From Micractinium sp. NFX-FRZ (lineage: Eukaryota > Chlorophyta > Trebouxiophyceae > Chlorellales > Chlorellaceae), in assembly GCA_029339195.1 (NCBI GenBank), contig JAPTJF010000112.1, positions 62,001 to 126,000 on the forward strand: a stretch of DNA of 64,000 bases. The letters are read 5' to 3'. Numbering within the stretch: the first letter of the stretch is position 1; each line of letters begins with the position of its first letter. Both the position numbers and the translations under genes were made by a program. The notes below the pieces were generated by a model. It ran no database searches. It saw only the letters and a program-made list of their open reading frames with translations, and had not been told where the DNA came from. This document shows positions 36,639-46,689 of this stretch, piece after piece.

Positions 36639-37260
36639 CGACCAGCAGCCTGATCGGATTCATCGAAGCGAGGCGCAGTGCCGCACTTCAACAATCCCAC
36701 CGCCGCCGCTCCGCCACCTGGCGGGGTCGGTGCAGCCTCCACGTGTTGTATAGCAGGGGGGGCTGCAGCAACAGCATTTGTGCAGCCCGGGAACACGAGG
36801 CTCTTCTGAGAAGGGGGGTGCTGCCGATAGGCCACACATTTGCTCCCATGGCTCAAAATAAAAGTCATTAGCCAACTTTAGGTCTGCCAGGCTGGACGCA
36901 AGTCGACGTAAGCGGAGCCCCTGGGGCTGCTCTGGTACCAGCACTCGTGTCCGTGTGCCTCGTGATGAAACACGAGTTACATGGGCATGGGAAATTTTAG
37001 ATGATGGAAAGCGATGAGTTGAAAAAGATGTCAAGCATCTAATAAATTTAGGGATGGAGGGTGGCGGTGCTGTTGGGTCACTGTCGGCTCCTCAATGTCA
37101 GCTAGATGTCAACACATGTGCACACACTGCCGTCAACAGGCCAGGCCCGGCACGTCAGGTATTGAGCCTGCAAGATGCTCGGCTTCCGGCTGCAGCTCAA
37201 GAGCTATGGGTTGCGTGTTGGCAACACCAACTTGCCATTTATTGTTTATTGATAAGAACC
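36639..37260. other. Intergenic, about 620 bases, lower GC
   Basis: Lies between the start of the helical gene and the stop of the matrix-protein gene. It includes a noticeably AT-richer patch (about 36840-37040), probably promoter of the helical gene and 3' UTR of the other. No coding exon seen. Confidence 0.45.
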
Positions 37261-40200
37261 TCAAGCCCCGCCCAGCACGGCGGCCGTGAAGGTCGGCGAA
37301 GCGCTGCCAGCGGCGGCTGCCACGCCAACACCTCCACTTGCCGCAGCAGCGCCGCTGGCACGCTCAGCTTCCATGACAGCGCTGTAGTAGGAGCGTGCCA
37401 GCACGCCGGCAACTGGCAGCTGCAGCTTGCTGCGCAGCGTGATGCCGACGTTGAGGTACTGGGCGTGCGCTCCCCGGTCGGCGCGCCACAGCTGGACAAC
37501 CACAAGCCGGGTGTGCCCTGCAGGCGAGGGGGCCCAGGGGGGGAGAGCCGTGAGGGCTTTGTTGTTTGTTTGTAGGGGGGCGGTTCAACCGGGACACTGT
37601 CCCTTTGGCGGGAGGCAGCCTGCCCAGGCGGGACGTTCATGCTGGGCATGTTGGTGCGGGCATCAGAAGTTCGGGTGTGGGGCCTCCCTGTCGCCATGCG
37701 CAGCTGCGCATCGCCTGTCGGACCGCCCCCCAAATCGCCCACCACACCCGCCCTGTACCCATCTCCCGACCCACCACACCAGCGCCAGCCAGCAGCCATC
37801 CTCCAGATGCACATTGCCCCGCCCGCCTCACGCCGAGCGCCACCCACCCCTCTCTGGCCCTGCCCCTGTCAGCCAACAGCTGCCCACTCCCCCCAGCAGT
37901 GTTAGCGACCGGTCCACCTCCTCTGGCCCTGCCCGTGCCAACCAACAGCTGTTCAGCGACCGGGCCACTTCCCTTCTCCGGCCCCACCTCCCCTTGCAGT
38001 GTTGGCGACCGGGCCACACCCCTCTGGGGCCCCACCTGTGTCAACGACCAGCCGCCCGCCAGTGCGGCTCCACTTGTTGGGCGCCGTCCACTCCACCTGC
38101 GCGCCGTTCTTCAGGCGGTACGACTGCGTGACCGGGCGGAAGTTGATGGCGGCGTTCATGAAGTAGGTGGGGGTCTTCCAGAAGCGCTTGGTGGGCACCA
38201 TTTCGACCAGGACGCGCGTGCCGTTGGTGATGTACTCAATGCTGTGCATGTACGTCTTGCCGCCGGTGGGGGAGGACACCATCTGGCGGTAGGGGGAGCA
38301 AAGGGGGGAGGCGGGAGAGCGAGAGAGTGTGGGGGTGGGGTGGGGTGGCAGGGCGTGGCTTGTGCTGGTGGCAGGCGGGCGTCCCAGACGCGTTGCGGGC
38401 CGCAGGGATTGCTGCCCGCGTGAAAGCGTTGGGGAAAGCTAGCTGCCAGCTAGCTGCCAGCAGTCCCAGGAGGTGCCAGTGTGGCAAGCAGCTGGGCTAA
38501 ACCCGTTGACAGCGATGAACCAAGCCTCAAGCTGCCCGCCTGTCCGCCCCTGCCCCGCCCTGCCCTGTTTCTTTCCAACTCGGGTTTTTTTAAGTATCCA
38601 CATTGCTCACTCACCAGCGCCCGCAGGCGGAGGCCCTGCCGCTCGCTGGCCAGCAGCAGCGACCAGCGGCCGGGGGTGCCGTGGTAGTGGAACCGCCCCT
38701 TGTCAAAGCCCTGCAGCCAAACGGGGTTGGGGGGAAGTGGGCGGCACGGGCAAGAATCGACGGGCAGGAGTGGCTGGGGAAGGGCGGAGTACTACGAGGA
38801 TGCAGTCATGCTGCTCCCGCATGCACGGCGGCTGCTCGAGTGCCTTCTCGTGGGCGACACCTGTCGTAAGAGTGCAGGCAGCGCTGGGCTGGCCGTCTTG
38901 GCCGGCGCTTTCAAGACAGGCCCCCGCCGCCACAACAGAGCTGCCAGCACTGCTGTCTCACCTCAAAATGCGGGTCACCCCACCCACCCGCCTTCATGTC
39001 GGGAGGCGGCATGGGGCGGGGCGGGGGCGGGCGCGGCGAGGGTGTCACAGCCGGTGCGAGCGGCGGCGGTGGGGGGCGTGGGCGTGGGGGCGGCGGCGAG
39101 GGGCGCGGGCTTGGCGGCGGGGGGCGGGGTGGGGGGGCGGGGGGCGGGGGGGAGCAGCGCCGGGCCAGGCCGCACCCCATTTCCAAGTAGCGAGCAGACA
39201 GCGGGGCAACGCTGTCGGCGCCGTTCCTGCCCAAACGCACCCCCAGCATCTTCAGGCCGTACTGGCACTCGCCCCTCGAGTTGGCGGGCTGCTCACCTGC
39301 ACCGCTCAAGGGGAGGGCACCGGGTGGGTGGGCGGGCGGGGCTGGTGGGTGGGCCCCGTGGCACCCGGTGGCAATTGGCCCCCTGATGCCTGCTGCGTGC
39401 CTGCATCCACCTCACGCACCCACCCGCCCATCAGGCCTCCAGCCTTGTGCACTCACCGACGCTCAAGAGGCCGGTGATGGCGGTGGGCGTAGCGGCCGCA
39501 GCGGCACGCACAAACGTCAGGTTGGCTCCTGTTTCAAACCGCCCAGTGAGGAAGGTCTGGCCGCTGGCCACAACCTGCGTGATGCAGGCGGGGGGAGAGG
39601 CATGCTTCAGGGGTGAGGGGTGAGCAGGCGGGCAGGGGTGGGGCCAGAGGCGCACGGCGGCCGATGGGCCCAGCCGCACTGGGGGTGCCGGCCTCTAAGC
39701 CGGGCCAGGGTCAGCTGGCTGCAGCTGGGCTGGGCTGGGCCCTGTCCGGCTCCACCCCGCCATCCCGTCTGGGCCGGGCCGCGCCGCCTTCTCCCTGCCT
39801 GCTGCAGCTGAAGGGCCAGCTGCCCACAGAACTGAGGATGGGCCGCCACAGCTGCGTCACGAGGTTACCCAATTCAACCTTGGACCAAGTCTTTGCCATG
39901 TTTAGACAGCTGGCGGCCCCCCAAGCACACGCCTCCTGGCTCACCTCTGTGACGCTGAGCTGCACCTGCGTCTGCTTAGCCACCTGGCCATACCTAGGGT
40001 CCTGCACCACCTCTCCGGTGCTGCAGGGAGCAGGAGAAGGAGCGAGGGGGGCAGTTGGGAGTGCAGGGGGCTTGGGGAGTGCAGCTGGGCATGGAGCCAC
40101 ACAGAGTGCGAAGCATACTTTGGTCAGGGCAGCGCAGGCGTTGCAGGCTTGTCAGGCAGGGAGGGGCGGGGCCTGTTGGGGTCGACAGCTTTGCTGAGGG

Positions 40201-43200
40201 TTGGACGCCGCTCGCCCTGCACTTCTTTCCCGCCGTCATCCCACCCAGCTCCCCAGCCACCCAGACCGCACCCAGGCCCCCCCCCAGCCCTCACTTGCAG
40301 ACCACGCCGACGGTTGAGATGAAGGTGTGCCTGCCCGACTGGATGGTGCCGCACAGCAGGCCGGTCACGTAGCCACAAGGGCAGACGGCAAAGCCCTGGC
40401 TGGCGGCACCGTTTCCGTCGGGCATCGGAACGACTTGCAGCACGCCGCCTGGCGGGGGCGGGGGCCGAGGTGGGCGGGGGCGCGGGGGCGGAGGGTTGGG
40501 CGGAGGGGGGGAGGGGCTTGGGGGCGGCGGGCTGGGTGGGGGAGGCGAGGGGCTGCACACGAGAAACACAGGGGTGCAGGGGCGGGCGGCGGGTGTCAGC
40601 ATAAGTAGGCAGTGGCGGTGCAGGTCTGGTGCATGGGGTGCACAACAGCACGCTGCTGCCACCACAGTGTGCGTGGCGCTGCTGCGCCATCATCAAGGTG
40701 CCATCGCCTGTCCCGCTGCAGGATCTGCCAGCTGGCCCTCAACGCGGTTGCCGTGCTCTGAGCGTGTCTCAGGCTGGTCAAGGCTGCAGCAGCTACCCAG
40801 CACTAAGTCATCACTACCATGCCAGCACCCCGTGATTTCCACACAGCTTGACCCTTTTCTGCACCACCCCTGTCCTCCCCACTTGCCTGGGAGGCGGCGG
40901 GCTGGGCGAAGGCGGCGGCGGCGAAGGCGAGGGAGGCGGGGGGCTGGGGCTGGGTGGGGGCGGTGAGGGACTGCACAAAGGCAGAGGAGGGGCGGTGCGG
41001 GCGCAGGCTGGAGGTGTTAGGTGTACAGGATCTCTTGTTCAGTGGGCCACAGAGGGCGCCCACAGCCTGCCACAAACCTTGGACACAGTGGGGGCAGCAA
41101 AACCTTGTGCGCAGTGTGTACACTGCACCCTTTCGTTCTACTACTAAAATATCACTATGATTCGAGCCACGCCCACTTGCATGCACCGCACCCCTTCTCT
41201 TGCCTGGGCGGTGGCGGGCTCGGCGATGGGGGTGGCGGGGATGGGGAGGGAGGTGGGGGTGGGGACGGCGAGGGCGGCGGCGGCGAGGGGCTGCACATGA
41301 CACGACAGGATGCAAGGTGTTGAGCTGGTTGGGCAGAACCGTGTGCCATGCATGCTCGCCCCTTCCGGCAAAGACACACATCACATGCGCGTGCCCTCTT
41401 CTCATGCCACCTCCTCCGCCACTACAGGTGTGATGGACCGCCCCACCGGCAGCATAGGCCACGCACCTAGGCGGCTTGGGCGGCGGCGGCGGCGGGGAGC
41501 AGTTCATTGGGAAGCCGCAGCCGACGCGGATGTGCCTGGCTGCATCGGGCAGCGCGCTGGCTGCGTCATACCGTGCCATGTCCAGCCCCAGCACCACTCC
41601 GCTGGAACAGGTGACGGAGGATGGGGTGATGCCGGCACCGCTGGTGGTGCCCGTGCTGCCCAGCCCCACAATGCCGTTCAGCCCGGAGACGGGCGGGTTG
41701 AAGTAGCCAATGATGGCGGTGCAGCCGCCGCCAGGGCAGCTGTCGGTTTGGGAGGTGGCGCCGTCGATGGGGAACGGGTCTGTGATGGTCACTCCGTCAG
41801 AGCACTTGAAGGAGAGGGAGACCAGGTAGGTGGCGGAGCCGATGGTCTTGTAGGCTGTGGGAGTGAGGCAGGGTTGCAGGCACGTGGGAGTGTCAGCGCG
41901 TGTGCCTGTGCAACTGGGTGCCCGCCGGCCTCAGCAGGCACGCCGGTGAACTGTTGTGCCCACATAGCCCATCACCCGCTGAGCTTTGTGCTTTGTACCT
42001 GTGAGCTGTGTGCCCTCCTGCCTACTCTCACCAGCCATGCCTGCCCGCAAAAGTGAGAACTGCCTCGGAAGGAAGGCCACACGTGCTGCCTCACAGCTGC
42101 CCAGTGCACCTGGGTGGGTGCCTGTCAAGTGGCCCTGCCTCTGCGACTTCCTGCCTCGCGCGACATCATGCCTGCCTCACAGCTGATGTGTGCTTCTGCT
42201 CTGAATGTCCTCCCCGCCCCCCGCCCTGCCCCACCCTCCAACCCTTCACCCTCGCACCCGGGTAGAGGTCCGTGATGTAGCCACAGTTGCAGCCCAGGTT
42301 GGTGGAGGCGCTGCCGTCGCCAATCGGGAGCACCTCGAAAATGTTGAAGGGGGGAGGTGGCGGCGGGCGGGGTGGAGGGGGGGAAGGGGAGGGAGGCGTG
42401 GGCGGCGGCGGCGGTGGTGGGGGCGGGGGCGGGGAGGGAGATGGAGGGAGGGGTGGGGGTGGCGGAGAAGGCTTGGGCGGTGGGGGCCGCGGAGATGGGG
42501 GCGGGGAGGGCCTGGGCGGAGGAGGTGGGGGTGGCCGTGGGGGTGGGGAGGGAGGTCTGGGAGGCTTGGGGGACGGTGGCGGTGGGGGTGGGGAGGGAGC
42601 GGGCGGGCGCGGGGGAGGGCTGGGAGGCAGCGGCGGAGGGGGAGGTGGGGGAGCGTACTGCAAGGGGGGGTGGGGCAAAGGCGCCAAGAGGAAGGTGAGT
42701 TCAGATGCGTGCTCGCATTGCACGATGCCCCTGGCTGCCACAATGCGTGCCTGAAGCCTGCCTCTAAATTTGCATTACCAGCCGTGTGTTCGTCAGTCAC
42801 AATGTTGGATCAAACCAGAGCTGTCAGTCACAACCCCCATCTGGCAGTCTTCAGTTTCAGTGGCAGGGCGGCAGCGGCAGCGGCAGCAGGAGGTGCAGCG
42901 GAACCGTCGCCTGGCAGCAGCACCCACCACATCGATTGATGCGCCGCTCTTTTGAATGATGTCGCCATCCACGTCCTTGTGCATGCACAGGAAGTAGCTG
43001 CAGCGGGGGGGAAGGGTGCATGGGCGGGGGGAGGGTGCATGGGGAAGGGAGGCGGGCAGGCAGGCCGACACGTCAGCGGGGTGCGCTTGACAATTGACAC
43101 GTACACTTGGGAGGTGGCTGACTCTGGGGGCTGCCTGCTGGGGCTGCCTGCTGGGGTCATGAAGGGCCACAACCACAGCGTGCATGCCACACATGCTCAT

Positions 43201-45776
43201 TCGCTACCCCCAGGCCAGCACGCCACCACACGACGCAACCGCTGCTGCACGCAGCCTACCGATGCGTGATGGGCTGGCCTGAAACCAAGGGGCAGGATGG
43301 GAGGGGGTGGAGTGGGGTGAGCATCGCACGGTGCCAGGCAGCCCTCGTTTGCAGCCCTCGTACACAGCCTGCGCGCCACATTTGCTCTCAGGATAGCATC
43401 GCCCTCTGCCACGCTCAGGCCTTACAAGCTCCCACAAAGAGGTGCGGCCCACCTTTCCAGGAATCGGGGATGGTGAAGGTGTACTCTGCAATGTACTGCT
43501 TTGTGGCCGAGTCATACTTCACGGTTGCTGCACACAAGGGCAAGCTTTTAATTGAGAAAATTCGGAGCAACGCGCCGGTGTGCACGCTTTGGTGCCCCCC
43601 GCCGCGCGTCACAGGCTGTCTGAGGCAGGCGCAGGTTGAGCACGTGAGAATCAAGCAGGCCAGAGGGCAGCACCCCTGCGGTGCAGGCCGGCAGCCAGGC
43701 GCTGATGCCAGCAGGACGACGTTGCGGATGGCCCGCCGGCATGCACCCAAGGCGCTGCGTGCGGTGCATGCACAATGACTCCTCCAGGCAAGAGCCCCTT
43801 GTTGGTCTGAACTCACAGGGGATCAGCACGGGCTGGGCGGAGTCGTAAGAGATGCCCGAGCACTCTGCGCCCCCCGAGGGCCCGCACAGCTGCATTTGTG
43901 CAGGCCAGGACGCGCGCTCCGTGGTTGCGTACTGCCCCTCAATCTTGCAGAACGCCTTGACCTGCGGTACAGCAGCGGTGGGGCAGGGGGCCCCTGGCAG
44001 GCACAGGTGGGCGGAGGATGTGGGCGGTACACTGCAGGGCTGGCGGTACAAGCATGGCCCACCTGGGGACTGTACATCCCTGGCAGCTGCAGGGGTACTG
44101 GTGCACGCGCGCCCACGAATGTGACACGTGCCCTCAAGCAGCCTTGCGGCTGCCCCCGACGCCCATCACCCCCCACACGCCTGCACGGTGTTGCTGGGGC
44201 CGGGGTAGATGACGCCCGTGGCTGCGCTGGTCTGCGGGCTCTCAATGATGGTCTGTGCCGTGCCCAGGATGTAGGGGGGCGGAGGGGGGCGGGGAGGGCG
44301 CGGCGGGGGCTTTGGTTTCGGAGGGGGCGGCGGGGGAGGAGGAGGGTTGGGGCGGCAGGGTGGGTTGGTGCATACGGCGGGCGGGGGGCGGCGGGGCGGG
44401 GGCGGGCGGGGCGGCCGCGGAGGCCTGGGCGGCGGCGGCCGCTCTCCGGGGGCCCTGACCAAAAAGCTGTTGCCAGCACGCAGCTCAGGCTGGCTGCTGC
44501 AGGTGTAGTAGCAGCGCAGGTCTGCAGAGTGTTGGAAGGCGAGCCAATGGGGGGCCAGCCAGCCTGGGGTGAGCTTGCAGCACTGGGCGAGCTTGCGGGG
44601 CAGCGACCCATCCTCTGCCCTCTGCCTGCGCTCAGCCCCCCGCCCCCTGCCCTCGGCCTGCGCTCTGCCCCCCGCCCTCTGCCCTCTGCCTGCTCTGCCC
44701 TCTTTCCCCCGCCCCCTGCACGCACTGCCTCCGCACTGAAGCCGCTGCTCAGCAGTGGCACGAGACCGCGCTGACTGGGCGCTCACAATAGTTGGTGTCC
44801 GCCCCCTGCCACGCCTCCAAAACAGTGTGCTCAAACTTGGACGAGTATGTGGGCGGGGAGCCGCCATAGGTGGTGGACACTGCAGGGGGGCAGGTGGGTG
44901 GCGCCGTTGGGGCAGGGCAGGGGCAGGGTGGCGAGCAGATGGCCGTCAAGGCAATGCAGGAGCAGCAAGTGAGCGGTTAGGCCATTGGTTAATTGTGCTG
45001 GCCAAGTGAATAGGTGGCTGTGTCAAGGCACAGGCTGGGGCTCGGCTGAGGGGCCGGCAGCGCATGTGCGGCACTGGCTTCCACCCCCCGTGGCTGCTGC
45101 TGCTGCGGCGGCGGCGGCGGCTGCACCCGCTGCCTGCTGCGCCTGCTGGGCCCACTGGGGTGGGGCTCACGTGGGTCGAGGATGGTGCTGCCCGGGGATC
45201 CATAGGGGGGCAGCTTGGAGGTGTCGCATGGGGCTGGGCCGCACAGCGTCAGCTCCGCCGCCCAGCAGCCGGGAGAGGAGGATGCGCCTGACCCGGTGAC
45301 GTCGCACTGCGCCTTGATGTTCAGGTTGTTGTTCAGCGTGGGGTTCCAGGTGCCCTCTCCTGCGCTGATGGTCATGGTGCCGACGCTGCAGGGTGGCAGG
45401 GGGTGGTTGGCTTGCAGGTTGCCGTTGTTGGGGCAGATTAAGAGGCAGATTAAGACGGCAAGGGCACGGGAGTAAAGACCGCAGAAGACAAGTGCCCCAG
45501 TTTGCGGACCTGCTGGATGCGGCTTCATCTTGAAAGATGGCCCGTGCCTGACATGCCTGGCTGTTCCGCCCTGCCCAGAAGCAGGCTGTGCCTACTCCCC
45601 CCAGCTGGCTGGCAGCCATCGGTAGCGGCAGCCATAGGACAGACCACTTGCCCGAAGATTTGTTGAAGCTCTCGGCCGCGCCGTACCAACTCCTGCACAT
45701 CGAAATCATCGTGAGTGGCAGCCACGCAGCCGAGCGCGGCTACGAGCAGAGCGAGGCTGGCGCCGGTCCGCCGCAT
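37261..45776 (-). CDS. Giant modular hydroxyproline-rich matrix glycoprotein with vWD-like domain
   Basis: A predicted secreted cell-wall/matrix protein. The first exon (ATG at 45776) encodes a signal peptide (MRRTGASLALLVAALGCVAA). Two related Cys-containing modules follow. One is around 45370-44470 (LTLCGPAPC, LRCYYTCSS). The other is around 43970-42920 (MQLCGPSGGAEC, YFLCMHKDVDG). Each is followed by a Pro-rich rod of PPPPSP/PPRPP type (about 44450-44280 and 42660-42350). Then come two modules of a second kind (42340-41470 with NLGCNCGYITDL and VGCGF; 40450-39170 with VCPCGYVTGL and EMGCGL), joined by small tandem Pro exons. After a last Pro rod (about 39170-39010) the C terminus has GWGDPHFE and GFDKGRFHYHGTPGRWSLLL, a GDPH/von Willebrand D-like start, ending at 37261. 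The rod-and-globule layout resembles volvocine pherophorins; sequence homology to them is not established. It could be two genes. Confidence 0.72.
40887..40970 (-). repeat. Tandem Pro-rich exon Y (84 bases, phase 2-2, GC donor)
   Basis: This exon of the matrix-protein gene starts after TGTGCAG-type CAG and ends CAG/GCAAGT. It encodes repeats of SPSPPPP. Its length is a multiple of three and both ends are in phase 2, so gain or loss keeps the frame. It matches exon X (41204-41290) and the start of the exon at 40552. Confidence 0.7.
41204..41290 (-). repeat. Tandem Pro-rich exon X (87 bases, phase 2-2, GC donor)
   Basis: It begins after TGTGCAG and ends CAG/GCAAGA. It encodes CSPSPPPPSPSPPPP-type sequence in the same frame and phase as exon Y. 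The surrounding introns are both short, and the intron that follows has a GC donor. Confidence 0.7.
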
Positions 45777-46689
45777 CCTGCCGCCAATTCGGAGTGCAAG
45801 GCGTGTCTATTTCAGCCGGTTTGGCATCTAAAGGCAGGCAACGCAGAGCGCAGAGGGCCCGTAGCCCAGAAGCGGTGCCCTTGGCGTGCAACTTGAGATG
45901 GCAGGTGGCAGCTGAGCTCCGCAAGTTTATGCGGTCCCTTGAGGCACCGGACAGCTTGATGAAGGATCCCCTCAAAGTACTTGATGGAATGGCGCGCCGC
46001 CTGCAGAGCTAGATCTGCACAGCAGGCATGTCGTGGTTCACGCCAGTACAACACTCATCAGGTTCTTCCCCCCTCAAGTGCACTGGCCATGCCGTCCTTC
46101 CTCACCCCTGACTCCCCCTGCCTAGTTCATCGCACATGCAGCGGAACCCTCACGGGGATGGACCCCGCTTGTAATCTCATTAGCCACGCCTGCGGATGGA
46201 GGTGCAAGCGCCAATGGGAAGCTCCTCAAAGGCGGCTGATGGGGTGGCTCCAGGGGCCATTGGAACCAATATTCGACCTCAATCAGTGCTACAGCTCATG
46301 ATTCATAGACGGCCAACAACCAGGAGGCTGCCAGGGACGGCCTTCATGCACACGTGTCACAGCCGTGAGAGCTGCAAGCGCAGGGTGCACGACGCATGGC
46401 TGTGGACGTGGGGCTGCCAGGGGGTCCAATCATCATGGTATTGCCAGTTCTTTGTAATTCTCACCATCGAAGTAGTCAGGCTTGGGACCCACACAGTGCC
46501 ACCCTACCAGCCCACCTGTTGCAGCATCGCCACAGTGGCAGTGGCAGCATGTGCCGCCAGGTGCCGCCGACCGACTGGCGCCCCGCCTATGAATTGGCGC
46601 CCGGGCCGCTGCCGGCGATTACGCAGCTCCTCTTATTACAACGTTCAGCTCTGTCTGTCGCAGGCCCACTGAACACTGATAAGGCAGCC
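45777..46689. other. Divergent intergenic region, about 910 bases
   Basis: A shared upstream region for the matrix-protein gene (minus) and the SWIM gene (plus). It has lower GC than the coding flanks. No coding exon, RNA gene or strong motif was recognised. Confidence 0.5.

Noticed and set aside
42287..42754. Plus-strand Gly-rich open frame (GGGG/GRGG repeats)
   Set aside because: It is the antisense of the Pro-rich rod of the matrix-protein gene, which has splice signals, a signal peptide and flanking Cys modules on the minus strand.
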